Assembly (NCBI RefSeq): GCF_003363155.1
Contig: NZ_QRBE01000016.1
Location: forward strand, 1-64,000
From: Dyella monticola
Lineage (GTDB): Bacteria > Pseudomonadota > Gammaproteobacteria > Xanthomonadales > Rhodanobacteraceae
Reading direction: 5' to 3'
Length of the DNA: 64,000 bases
The stretch's first letter is position 1. Every line of letters begins with the position of its first letter. The position numbers and the translations under genes were made by a program. Positions 1-10,135 of this stretch are shown here, in pieces. The notes under the pieces are model-generated. The model saw nothing but the letters and a program-made list of their open reading frames with translations. It made no database searches and was not told where the DNA came from.

Positions 1-111
1 ATAGGTTTTGCGATGACGCGCGCGGTCTTCACCGCTGTTGGGCGCTTCGTGATGGTGAAAGCCTTGATTGGCCCGTTCGCCGTTGGCGGCTTCGCTAGCG
101 CGTGCAGACAT
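1..111 (-). CDS. Partial hypothetical ORF running off the left edge
   Basis: A minus-strand reading frame opens with ATG at 111 and stays open to base 1, so only about 37 N-terminal residues are visible. A purine-rich GGAAGGGA stretch lies about 9 bases upstream, which favours this ATG over the in-frame ATG at 120. The visible peptide is hydrophilic, with several His and Arg residues, and has no signal peptide. I do not recognise it. It may be the start of a real gene or a chance open frame. Confidence 0.3.
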   Translation of the reverse strand, partial: MSARASEAANGERANQGFHHHEAPNSGEDRARHRKTY

Positions 112-120
112 TCGTTTCAT

Positions 121-532
121 TCCCTTCCATGGCGAGTGATGGGTGCGCATGGTGTGTGCACATGCGGTGTGATCTTGCTTGGAGACAACGAACATAAAAG
201 GTGCTTTGTTCGCAAACAAGGTCACCCACGCAACAGGTGCCAATCGTTGATAGATCAATCAGGGCTTTCCTACGCGCAATTCGAAGAACGCGCGGCATTA
301 ATCGCAGCAAGCGCATGTGTTGTCATGCGGACCTGCCTGTGCCGGTGAATTCAATTAGCCGATCAACTCGTGCCAGCGCGAGTTGCGCATGACGCGTTTT
401 ATCCGCAGTGGGTGTCGGCAGACATCTTGGAAGACGCCACAAGGCTTAGCCTGGAGCAGGCAAGGGCACGATGCTCGGGTTCGCCATATCGCTACGCCAC
501 ATCTCACGATGAAGGCGTGCAAGCGGGCTGTG
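121..532. other. Intergenic stretch, no gene supported
   Basis: About 410 bases between the edge ORF and the AraC-type gene. Open frames exist on both strands, but they overlap each other, lack good ribosome-binding sites and encode Cys/Arg-rich peptides typical of non-coding GC-rich DNA. I see no hairpin with a T-tract and no recognisable RNA gene. Confidence 0.5.
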
Positions 533-1393
533 TCATCTCAGCGGCAGGAAGATATCGACGACCGTCTCATGCTCCGACACGTCCGGATAAAACCGCACGC
601 GTTGCACGAAAAGCGGAAAATCACGCGGTTCCTCGCCACTCTGAGGCAGCCATTGCGAGTACAGGTAGGAAATAGACTGCAACAGATGGTCGTCCGAGCC
701 GATGTGCCTGAGTCTCGCACAGCGACCGGCGGGGAGCGTTTTGCTCAGGATGCCTGATTCGTCGCTGGAAAAATCATCGTCGACAGCCACGCAAAGGTCA
801 ATGCGATCATCATCGTAGAAGATATTGAAGGTGGCGTGGCGGCTGGGGTGAAGATGGTGCTGCTTGCGCCATGCGATGAAGGTGCGGATCGAATCGCCGA
901 TGAGGTTGGGATGGCCGCGATGCTCCAGCACGGCGATGTTTGTGTGCGGGAAATCCACGACGTGAACGTCATGGAGCGATGGATCGGTCTGCATGTAGCG
1001 GGCCCTCAGTGTGGTGAGCGGTTGGTAAGCCTCATGCCAAGGTTCCCACTGCGGTTGTTTACGGAAATCACGGGGTGCTTGTCCGGCCCCTTTTTTGAAA
1101 GCGCGGGAGAACGATTCGCTGTTGTCGTAGCCGCTGTCCAGCGCGATGTCGGTAACCGTCTGATCGGCGCGAAAGGCAAGCTGATAGGCAGCGCGCTTGA
1201 GTCGGCACAGCTGCACGTACTTGTAAACGCCGATCCCGAAAAGCTCGGAAAACTGACGCAGAAAATGATGCTTCGAAAATGACGCCACGTCACTAAGCCG
1301 CGCTACGGTGAGTTCTTCGGACAGGTGCTCATCGATATACGCGAGTACTTTCTGGAATCGGAGGAGGTAGGCGTCCTTGTGGCGCGGGGTCAA
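533..1393 (-). CDS. AraC-family regulator with GyrI-like effector domain
   Basis: A transcription factor of about 286 residues. The N-terminal 100 residues form an AraC/XylS double helix-turn-helix (a KVLAYIDEHL-type first helix and a GYDNSESFSRAFKK second motif). The C-terminal 150 residues match the GyrI/Rob-type small-molecule-binding fold (HRGHPNLIG, later RFYPDVSEHETVVDIFLPL). The family (Rob, SoxS-like, BmrR effector domains) binds drugs or stress signals and acts in the cytoplasm. The start is set at the TTG at 1393 because AAGGAG lies 8 bases upstream; the longer frame from 1417 would place that site inside the gene. Its target is unknown. The neighbouring YbhB-type gene on the same strand is 79 bases upstream. 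Confidence 0.85.
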   Translation of the reverse strand: MTPRHKDAYLLRFQKVLAYIDEHLSEELTVARLSDVASFSKHHFLRQFSELFGIGVYKYVQLCRLKRAAYQLAFRADQTVTDIALDSGYDNSESFSRAFKKGAGQAPRDFRKQPQWEPWHEAYQPLTTLRARYMQTDPSLHDVHVVDFPHTNIAVLEHRGHPNLIGDSIRTFIAWRKQHHLHPSRHATFNIFYDDDRIDLCVAVDDDFSSDESGILSKTLPAGRCARLRHIGSDDHLLQSISYLYSQWLPQSGEEPRDFPLFVQRVRFYPDVSEHETVVDIFLPLR

Positions 1394-1472
1394 TGCGGTA
1401 TCTCCTTGGCGAGGCAAAGCTTACCGATCGCTACCGCGCAACACCTGACAGAAATTGCTCAATGCATGCGGC

Positions 1473-2030
1473 TCAATCGCCGTCGCGCGCATACAGGCCG
1501 GTAATGTGGCCTTCTGCCAACACATGTCCCTGCAGTGCGGCGTTGACTTGCTCCATGCTCGCCCCGGGCGGTAGCGCTGGAATCACATCCAGCGCGTAGA
1601 CCCGGAAGATGTAGTGATGCGGTTTGCCTGCAGGCGGGCAGGGGCCGCCATAGCCAATATGGCCGAAGCCGTTGGTGCCTTCGTTACCATGCACCAGTCG
1701 CTGCGAGGGCGTGGAGGCACCTTCGGGAAGACGCTGTGTACTGGCGGGGATGCCATAGGCGAGCCAATGCGCGAATGCGGCCGGTGCGTCAGGATCGTCG
1801 GTAACGATGGCGAAACTGCGAGTGGCGGTCGGTGGCGATGAAAAGTGCAGATCCGGCGACAGATCGGCGCCATCGCAGGTGAACTTGGACGGGATGTTTG
1901 CGCCATCGTTGAAGCTGGCGCTGCTCACCTTCAAGGATGCTGCCGGCTGCGCGGCCTGGACGGCCGTCATGGAGAAGGCCAGCATGGCAAGCCCTATCGC
2001 AGCGCGATGGAACGGTGGGTTGCAGGTCAT
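1473..2030 (-). CDS. YbhB/YbcL family Raf-kinase-inhibitor-like protein, exported
   Basis: About 185 residues. The chosen ATG begins a typical signal peptide (a charged start, a hydrophobic stretch GLAMLAFSM, then AVQA cleavage). The mature part has the PEBP-fold landmarks FTCDGADLSPDL, DDPDAPAAFAHWLAYGIP and GYGGPCPPAGKPHHYIFRVYALD. E. coli YbhB/YbcL are of unknown biochemical role; YbcL of uropathogenic strains modulates neutrophil migration, but nothing here shows such a role. An in-frame ATG 48 bases upstream would add a non-signal extension, so I prefer the internal start. Probably periplasmic. Confidence 0.88.
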   Translation of the reverse strand: MTCNPPFHRAAIGLAMLAFSMTAVQAAQPAASLKVSSASFNDGANIPSKFTCDGADLSPDLHFSSPPTATRSFAIVTDDPDAPAAFAHWLAYGIPASTQRLPEGASTPSQRLVHGNEGTNGFGHIGYGGPCPPAGKPHHYIFRVYALDVIPALPPGASMEQVNAALQGHVLAEGHITGLYARDGD

Positions 2031-2142
2031 TGCCGTGCACCGTCGAAGAGTCGGGGGCATCAAGCTTAGCGCCAACATCGTCTACATGGCGATGGAAGGA
2101 GTAACCGGCGTTGCTCCTTCCAAGGGACGGCCGCCTGCGTGG

Positions 2143-3348
2143 CTAGGGCGTGCGACATTCCTGTGGTAGTACCGTGGCCGGCATATCGCCGCCGCACGAC
2201 CAGTGAATGGTGTTGTTGCTCACATAAGGCGTAAGCAAGAGCGTGTGGCCGCGTAGCGCTGCGTTGACGAACGTAATGCTGAGTTCGCCGTTCTGTTCCA
2301 GCTCGATGCCCGCAACGGTTCGATCGCCTGAAAATTTTGGCAAACCGAGCTGATCCACGCTGGTTGGCCATTGCTGACGGCTGGTGCCGTATTGTGCGAT
2401 CGCCTCGCGATACGGTGCACTATCGCTCATGGCGGTGGTCACCGCGACGCGTTCCAGGTAATTCTGGTAGGCGGGGATCGCAATGGCAGCGAGGATGGCA
2501 ATGTAGGCGACCACGATGATGCCGCCACCGATCCCCAGCCCAGGAATGCGCGGCAGCAACAGGCTGATGGCGTAGGCAAACGGGTTGCGCTGACCGAGTT
2601 TGGGCGCGCGTTGTTCGGCCATGGCGCGCAGCCATGCGTGGCGCTTGCTCAGCCACGGATAATCGCCGACCAGCTCGTGCAGTGACATCCAGAACCCCGG
2701 TGTGTTGGCCGCACTCTTGCTGTATTCCTCCAGGTCCACCGCCTTCCAGCGCCGCTTGCCGGCCGCAAGCGCAACCAGTCCGTACTGCGCATCTTCCGGG
2801 TTGTCGCAAACAGCAAGGCCATGCCGGTCGCAGGTGTACTCGCGTGCGCGCGAATAAGCCGCGCCGATCAACGGAAGAAACATGGCCGGTGCCAGGATCT
2901 TTGACCAGGTCAGATGATGGCGCCGCAAATGGCCCAATTCGTGGCCGATATAGAAATCCAACGCACCGGGCCGGTCTTCCATGCTGTCGACCACGTCCGA
3001 CAGCAGGACGACAAAATTGCGACCGAGAAAACGGGTGGCAAACGCATTGAGCACACCGTTGCCGTTGACGAGATAGGCTTCCGGAACCTGTTCCATCCCC
3101 AGCTTGCGTGCGCAGCGATAAATGCGTTGGCACAGATCGGGCATTTGCCTGGGTGTAATGCGGATGGCGTTGCCGCGAAGATGGGCAATCAATGCCGAAT
3201 GCGCAACGAGCGCGAATAATGCAATCAGCACGACGTAGAGGAGTAAAAACCCGACCGTGCCAAACAGCAGCAGTAACCAGATAATGATGGACAATACGAG
3301 CGCAATGGTGCGCAACGTCGTCTCGTTCCTATAGACGAGTTCGTTCAT
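2143..3348 (-). CDS. M48 family zinc metallopeptidase fused to a type IV pilin-like C-terminal domain
   Basis: About 401 residues. Residues 10-55 hold two hydrophobic membrane segments. The HExxH zinc motif appears as GHELGHLRRHH near residue 140, and a downstream REYTCD supplies the usual third ligand region of M48 (HtpX/Ste24-like) peptidases. After residue 265 comes a different module: a hydrophobic helix ending AAIAIPAYQNYLERV, which closely resembles the N-terminal helix of type IV pilins (IPAYQDY), followed by about 100 residues with two cysteines in a pilin-like tail. The start is the ATG giving MNELVYRN; the ATG 24 bases earlier is less likely. The peptidase should face the membrane. 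What the pilin-like part does is unknown. Its length is well above that of a plain M48 peptidase because of the fusion. Confidence 0.82.
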   Translation of the reverse strand: MNELVYRNETTLRTIALVLSIIIWLLLLFGTVGFLLLYVVLIALFALVAHSALIAHLRGNAIRITPRQMPDLCQRIYRCARKLGMEQVPEAYLVNGNGVLNAFATRFLGRNFVVLLSDVVDSMEDRPGALDFYIGHELGHLRRHHLTWSKILAPAMFLPLIGAAYSRAREYTCDRHGLAVCDNPEDAQYGLVALAAGKRRWKAVDLEEYSKSAANTPGFWMSLHELVGDYPWLSKRHAWLRAMAEQRAPKLGQRNPFAYAISLLLPRIPGLGIGGGIIVVAYIAILAAIAIPAYQNYLERVAVTTAMSDSAPYREAIAQYGTSRQQWPTSVDQLGLPKFSGDRTVAGIELEQNGELSITFVNAALRGHTLLLTPYVSNNTIHWSCGGDMPATVLPQECRTP

Positions 3349-3428
3349 TTCCCTATCTCCCTGTATACGCATCCCCCGATGCGCAGGAGCAGTCTAAAGC
3401 AGCCCCGACGATGCGGCTACCGATGAAC

Positions 3429-4973
<1,545 letters not shown>

Positions 4974-5040
4974 TCAGCGCACAGCACGCGGTCGCTCGCA
5001 ACCTACGCCCGCGTGCGCGATGACTGCCTCGCGCCGCATG

Positions 5041-5601
5041 TCACTGGCCGGCGTCGGCAAGGCTGACCGTCACAAAGGTGCGGTGGTCGAAGCGGGCGTG
5101 CAGTCCGCCTTCGTCCGATGAAAACGCACGTGCGGGCATGGGATTTGGAGGCATCAGATAGGGTGTTTGCTGGCCAAGCAGCAGGAACGGATCCACGCGC
5201 GCAAATGACCACGGGCCATTGCTGGCGTTGAGCGGTGTGCTGAGCAGGCCAACCACGGGTTGCACCCAGAAGGAAATGTAGCCGCTCTGCGGCACGACGA
5301 ACCGTGCGCTATTGGTCGTCAAACCCACCGCGTAGGCGCTGAGAGGCAAGGTGCCAATCAGGTGCACATGCGAGCAATCGCTGCCGCACGCCGCCACCTG
5401 CATCACCGTGATCTGTTGTGCGTTGGTTGCGTACACCTTGATCACGTCGCCCTTTTTTAAGGGGTGTGTGCTCTGAAAGAGCATGGGCTGACCGCTGTCG
5501 GTCTGCTCCAGTACGGTGAAAGCGGGGTTTTCTGCAGCTTGGGCGGCTAGCGTAACGCCCAAGCTGAGCATGACACCGGTGAGTAGACGTGACGTAAACA
5601 T
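5041..5601 (-). CDS. Exported hypothetical protein
   Basis: About 186 residues. It begins with a clear signal peptide (MFTSRLLTGVMLSLG, then a small-residue AAQAAE cleavage region). The ATG at 5601 has GGAGGA about 10 bases upstream, which excludes the much longer frame reading from 5922 through the neighbouring gene. The mature protein is rich in beta-prone segments, has one close cysteine pair (ACGSDC) and no motif I recognise. It lies 86 bases downstream of the PepSY gene and on the same strand, so it may be co-transcribed with the TonB-receptor cluster and act in the periplasm. Function unknown. Confidence 0.75.
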   Translation of the reverse strand: MFTSRLLTGVMLSLGVTLAAQAAENPAFTVLEQTDSGQPMLFQSTHPLKKGDVIKVYATNAQQITVMQVAACGSDCSHVHLIGTLPLSAYAVGLTTNSARFVVPQSGYISFWVQPVVGLLSTPLNASNGPWSFARVDPFLLLGQQTPYLMPPNPMPARAFSSDEGGLHARFDHRTFVTVSLADAGQ

Positions 5602-5687
5602 GGCCGGAATCCTCCATGTAGGCTGCGATCCCACGACCGCTACGGGCACCATCTTGCGCCGTTTCTTTTTCGTTGTCATGGCCCGTA

Positions 5688-7049
5688 TCAGGCCCGCGAA
5701 GCAAGCCCCAGGAACATGCGCGCACGCGCCGAACGGCGCAGGAAAAAGCGCTCGATCATGCACATCGCCAGCATGGAGGCACCAAGCAGCGGCAGAACCA
5801 CGCCCATGAGGACAAGCAGGCCGACCCATGCATAGGGATAGGCGGTGTCTGCCATCGGCGGCGGCGCACCAAGCACGCCTTCGGGGCGTCGTCGCCACCA
5901 CATGACGACGGCGCTGATGCACAACGTGATCAATCCCAGTGCGGTGAAAATGCCGAGCATCTGGTTCAAAGGTGGAAACAGTGCGCCTTCGTGAATCGCA
6001 ACACCGTAGCCGATGATGCGATCCAGCAAGGGTTTCTGCGCGAAGCTCGTGCGATGAAGAACGGCGCCGGTGGCGGCATCGAGCGTGATTTCACTGCGGC
6101 GCGGACGATCATCGGAATCCGACCGCGCGGTCCAATGGGGCGCGCGTTGTGAGGGCGGCGCGATGAGCACGGGCGGTACAAGCTGTTGTGCGGCCACAAT
6201 CGGCACGAGACGGTCGATCGCGGCGTAGTCGGTGGGTGCGGTTTCCATGCTGTACATCGCCATGCCCGGCATATCCATGGCCATGGCAGGGTCGCTGGCG
6301 GGCGGCGTGTTCTGGGCGCGGATTTGGGCACGTTCCGATGCACTGCCAGTGGTCCAGTCCTGTGTGACCGCCGTCGATGCACGCATACTGCGCAGCGTGT
6401 GCAGCATGCCGCCCCACGATGATGTCCACGGTAGACCCGAAAGCAGCAGGAACAGCGCGAGCAAGGAAATCCACAAGCCCGTCACCGCGTGGAGGTCGCG
6501 CCAGAATACGCGCCGCCCGTGCGTGAGTCGCGGATAGAGCGCGCCACCCAGACGTGCATTGCGTGGCCACCAAAGGTAAAGGCCGGTAAGCAGCATAAGG
6601 ATGGTCCACGAGGCGGCCAGTTCCACCAGCATCGAGCCTCGGCTTCCCAGCATGAGTTCGCCATGCAGATAGAAGATGACCCGCATGAAGCGGTCATTTT
6701 CACGCACCACCTTCAACACCTGAAGCGTCGACGGATTGACGAACACGCGGATCAGTTCGCTGCCGTGCCCCACCAATATGCGCGTGGCGGCTTGCGTCGA
6801 TTCGGGCAGCACATAGGCGTTGAGTACTGAGCCAGGAACCGCGCGCAATGCCGCTGCCACTTGTGCCGAAGGCGGTTGTGCCGCAGCCTGCGTGACATGC
6901 GCGTAATGGCGTTCGAGCCACGGCTCCAACTGCGGCTTGAGCAGGTAGATCATGCCGGTGGTCGCCAGCCACAACACGAACGGCAGGCAGAACAGTCCGG
7001 CATAGAAGTGCCAGCGCCAGATCAGGCGATGCGCACGGCGTTGGCGCAT
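5688..7049 (-). CDS. PepSY-domain inner membrane protein (iron/copper-associated)
   Basis: About 453 residues with four strong membrane segments (LIWRWHFYAGLFCLPFVLWLA near the N-terminus, one near 170, one near 215, and a pair at the C-terminal end). It has the H-R-W-H PepSY-associated TM signature and a His/Met-containing periplasmic loop. This family is common next to TonB-dependent receptors and is thought to reduce or handle the imported metal or siderophore at the inner membrane; that role is inferred from context. The ATG at 7049 is chosen because the receptor stop codon lies only 7 bases upstream; the longer frame to 7145 would overlap the receptor by about 90 bases. Confidence 0.85.
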   Translation of the reverse strand: MRQRRAHRLIWRWHFYAGLFCLPFVLWLATTGMIYLLKPQLEPWLERHYAHVTQAAAQPPSAQVAAALRAVPGSVLNAYVLPESTQAATRILVGHGSELIRVFVNPSTLQVLKVVRENDRFMRVIFYLHGELMLGSRGSMLVELAASWTILMLLTGLYLWWPRNARLGGALYPRLTHGRRVFWRDLHAVTGLWISLLALFLLLSGLPWTSSWGGMLHTLRSMRASTAVTQDWTTGSASERAQIRAQNTPPASDPAMAMDMPGMAMYSMETAPTDYAAIDRLVPIVAAQQLVPPVLIAPPSQRAPHWTARSDSDDRPRRSEITLDAATGAVLHRTSFAQKPLLDRIIGYGVAIHEGALFPPLNQMLGIFTALGLITLCISAVVMWWRRRPEGVLGAPPPMADTAYPYAWVGLLVLMGVVLPLLGASMLAMCMIERFFLRRSARARMFLGLASRA

Positions 7050-7056
7050 CGGCCGC

Positions 7057-9360
7057 TCAGAGATGGAAGGTGAGATTGGCGACATAGGTGCGCTGCGGGA
7101 ACGGGTGGTAGAGGAAGTATTTTTCGTTGTTGAGGTTATCGACACCCAATGCGACAGACAGCTGCCGATTGATCTGGTAGTTCACGTGCAGGTCCACCAC
7201 CAGGAATCTGTCGAACGCACCGAACACGTCGGACGTGTTGTCGGTGTTATCCAGGGTGGAGTACTGCTTGCCGCTGTATCGTCCTGCCAGCGTAAAAGCC
7301 CACACGGGCGTGGGCCGATAGGTGGCTATGGCTGTGGCGCGCCAACGCGGTACGTAAGGCACATGCTTGCCATCGGCCGTGGTGCCGGTAGCGCTTGCGA
7401 AGCTGTCGTCGGACAGCGTGGTGGAATCGACGAATGTCACGCTGCCGGAAAGCGACAGGCCTTGGATCAACACATCATCGTGATCGGCCGCCAGCTCGAT
7501 GCCGCGATTGCGTACCGCGCCCACGTTGGTCACAAACGTGACCGGCACGGCATACCCCGCTAGCGTGGAGGTCTGCGAGATCATCGCGTTGCGCGTGTTC
7601 TCCTGGAACAGCGATGCGCGCACATAACCATCGTCGAGCGTGTGTTCCACCGTCAGCTCGCCGCTAATATCGCGCTCCGGCTTGAGGTCGGGGTTGGGCG
7701 AACTAAACGTGGAACCGGTGGATACGAGCTGATACAGCTCCGAGACGGTAGGAAAACGCACGGCCTTTGCCAGTGAACCGGTGATCTGCCAAGTGGGCGT
7801 CGCATTCCAACGCAGCGTCGCCTTGGGCGAGAAATCCGAGGCATGCTCTGCGGGTTGATACACAGCCGTCTTGCCGCTGTCGTTGAATCCATCGCTAGCC
7901 TTCCACCATTCGTAGCGACCACCGATGGTCGCCAGCCAATCGGGCGCGAACTGCCAGGCATCCTGCAGCCATACCGCTTCGGTCCTGGTCTTGCCGCGAC
8001 CGGCGGCATACAGGCTGGTGATACTCGACGGATCCTGCCATGTGCTGAGGTTGTACGTGGGATTGGCGAGCGTGTACTGATCCGCGTGTATCCCCGCAGA
8101 CAATTCATGCGCGCCATCGTAGCCTTGCGGCCGCCAGATCCCTTTGAGGTCAGCCGTGGACCAGTTCGTGCCGCCATAGCTTGCGAGCAATCCGTTCGGC
8201 GTGAACGTGGCGCCACCCAGCACGCCGTACGGCGACCATTGGTTGTCCTTGATGAAATCGTAATGCGTCAAGACAAGGGCGCCATCCACATCGCCCTGGG
8301 TGTCCGTCTTCAACGAAAGCGCCTGCATCAGGTGGTGCGCGGCGAGAAAATAGTCGTTGCTGGCGAAAGCGGACGACTTGCCATACGTCGGCGCGCCTTG
8401 CGCATGGGTGAGATAGGTCTGCACCTGCGACTCACCGTGATTGCTCCAGAAGCCGACCCAGTACGCTGCTTGCAACCATGGCGTGATGTCGTAGGCGAAC
8501 TTACCGTTCACGTTAAGCTGGCGCGTGTGCAACAAACCGCCCGCACCCAGCACATTGGCCGGCTGGCCCGTTTTGTTGCGCGCGGGGATGGTTCCGCTGG
8601 TGCCGGCTGGTGTGGATCCACTGGTAATGAAACTCAACGGCTGACTGAAGCTGTTAAGGCCGCTCGCCCCGACAAACCATGAAAATTTTCCGTCGCGACC
8701 ACCTGCAGTGATGCTGGTCTTGCTCGTGGCGTATGTGCCCCGCGTGCCATACAGATTGAACGATTGAATCGCTTCGGTTTGCTGGATGGTTACCTCGGGC
8801 TTGTCCGGCGTGCGCGTGACGATATGCATCACGCCACCCATCGCATTGCCCGAATAGGCGGCCGAGTAGGGACCGTACAGCATGTCGATGTGATCGATTT
8901 CGTCCGGCGAAACCATACCCCAGCGTGGCGCGCCAAGGGTGTTGTTGTTGGCGATCAGCGCGGAGATCGGAATATCGTCCACATACACCAGCGTGCGCGC
9001 ACTGGAGTTCACGCCCCAGTCGCGCGTGGCGATTACCGGCTGTGTATCGCCTTCGTTGCGCTTGCGGATGAAGATGCTGGGCATGTACTTGGCCGCATCT
9101 TCCACATCCACCGCATTCACCGTCGCCTTGATTTGAGCGGCGGTAATGCTGACCTGGGTGGCCGGGAAATCCGGTGTGGATGCCGGTGGCATGCGCGTGG
9201 GAGCCGAAACGCTGATCGGCGCAAGCGTGGTTGGCTTTTTCGCCTGGACATGCGTGCCGGGCGCGTGCGCATCCTGGCTGTTCTGAGCCAGCGCAAGGGA
9301 TGAAGCCAACATGGCAAGCGGCAACGCAGCCAATGCGTTGATACGAAGGGCAGGGCGCAT
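7057..9360 (-). CDS. TonB-dependent outer membrane receptor (metal/siderophore type)
   Basis: About 767 residues, normal for the family. A signal peptide (MRPALRINALAALPLAMLAS, cleavage after LALA) is followed by a plug domain with VYVDDIPIS and DHIDMLYGPYSAAYSGNAMGGVMHIVTRTP, then a long beta-barrel ending in an aromatic residue pattern (TYVANLTFHL), the usual outer-membrane C-terminus. It takes up a ligand using TonB energy. The ligand is not shown by the sequence. The PepSY gene starts 7 bases downstream and a His/Cys-rich DUF2946 gene lies upstream, an arrangement I associate with copper or iron uptake. The start at 9360 fits the signal peptide; the frame to 9447 is only an extension. Confidence 0.9.
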   Translation of the reverse strand: MRPALRINALAALPLAMLASSLALAQNSQDAHAPGTHVQAKKPTTLAPISVSAPTRMPPASTPDFPATQVSITAAQIKATVNAVDVEDAAKYMPSIFIRKRNEGDTQPVIATRDWGVNSSARTLVYVDDIPISALIANNNTLGAPRWGMVSPDEIDHIDMLYGPYSAAYSGNAMGGVMHIVTRTPDKPEVTIQQTEAIQSFNLYGTRGTYATSKTSITAGGRDGKFSWFVGASGLNSFSQPLSFITSGSTPAGTSGTIPARNKTGQPANVLGAGGLLHTRQLNVNGKFAYDITPWLQAAYWVGFWSNHGESQVQTYLTHAQGAPTYGKSSAFASNDYFLAAHHLMQALSLKTDTQGDVDGALVLTHYDFIKDNQWSPYGVLGGATFTPNGLLASYGGTNWSTADLKGIWRPQGYDGAHELSAGIHADQYTLANPTYNLSTWQDPSSITSLYAAGRGKTRTEAVWLQDAWQFAPDWLATIGGRYEWWKASDGFNDSGKTAVYQPAEHASDFSPKATLRWNATPTWQITGSLAKAVRFPTVSELYQLVSTGSTFSSPNPDLKPERDISGELTVEHTLDDGYVRASLFQENTRNAMISQTSTLAGYAVPVTFVTNVGAVRNRGIELAADHDDVLIQGLSLSGSVTFVDSTTLSDDSFASATGTTADGKHVPYVPRWRATAIATYRPTPVWAFTLAGRYSGKQYSTLDNTDNTSDVFGAFDRFLVVDLHVNYQINRQLSVALGVDNLNNEKYFLYHPFPQRTYVANLTFHL

Positions 9361-9588
9361 ATGAAAGAAAATCTGCTCGATGGTTCCGCCGTCGAAACGG
9401 CGCAGAAGTGAAGGTCGATCAACGCATTCGCAAACGCGAGGCATCATCCTGTCGACGATGCGCGCGCACTCAACACAAGGCGGTTAGGCCGATGGGAAGA
9501 GCAACGATCCAAGGCTGCGCAGCGATGCACAGCCCAAGCGATGGGTCATGTGTTGATAGGGCAGGCAATGTCGCCAGACATCACACCG

Positions 9589-9975
9589 TCAGCCGTTGGC
9601 AAGTAACGGCGGCCCTCTTGGACGTGCGCTGAGCAACGGTTCGGCAGGAACATTACTCGGTAACGACGCCACTGGCACGAAGGAGACCACATGCGTCGGC
9701 AGCACCACCAGCGCGGTGCCACAGCCGAGCACCGGTGTATGTGAAAGCAGCACGCAGTAGCCGCAGCGCGCGGTGGGATCATCCGGATGAGCAGGTACGC
9801 CGGGGTGCTGATGACCCGCGTGCAGATGGCACTGATCCGTGCTGCCGGACGACATGCCGGCCATGGCGCCGTCCATCGGCATGGTGCGCGAGACTACCGG
9901 CATCAACACGATCAGCGCCATGGCGACCAGAGCCAGCCATGCCACGAGCCGTTGCTGTGCTGCGCGTTTGAACAC
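9589..9975 (-). CDS. DUF2946 family protein, probable metal-associated
   Basis: 128 residues starting at a GTG. There is an N-terminal membrane or signal segment (LVAWLALVAMALIVLMPVV), then a His/Met-rich stretch (CHLHAGHQHPGVPAH), a CGYC pair and a second hydrophobic segment. DUF2946 proteins are usually found beside TonB-dependent copper receptors and PepSY proteins, as here, where the receptor begins 228 bases downstream on the same strand. The His and Cys clusters suggest metal binding, which is inference. The Shine-Dalgarno region before the GTG is weak, so the exact start is uncertain. Confidence 0.75.
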   Translation of the reverse strand: MFKRAAQQRLVAWLALVAMALIVLMPVVSRTMPMDGAMAGMSSGSTDQCHLHAGHQHPGVPAHPDDPTARCGYCVLLSHTPVLGCGTALVVLPTHVVSFVPVASLPSNVPAEPLLSARPRGPPLLANG

Positions 9976-10000
9976 GCCGGATATCCCGATGCCAAGAAAG

Positions 10001-10018
10001 CCTGGAGCAGGCTCCAGG
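10001..10018. repeat. Perfect hairpin between divergent genes
   Basis: CCTGGAGC and GCTCCAGG are exact inverted repeats separated by two bases. They lie between the divergent DUF2946 and ketopantoate reductase genes and have no T-tract, so this could be a regulatory dyad rather than a terminator. Confidence 0.4.
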
Positions 10019-10135
10019 TATCATCGCATCAAACGCCGCAAAGATCATGTGACAGGCGGCCACATCCGCAGCGGCATTCAGCGTCCAAGCACGCAGGTGG
10101 ATAATGCGGCGAGTTTTGTTCACGAAGGTGGAATC

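Noticed and set aside
13-392. Overlapping frames at the left end
   Set aside because: No start signals and composition of non-coding DNA; only the minus-strand edge frame had a plausible site.
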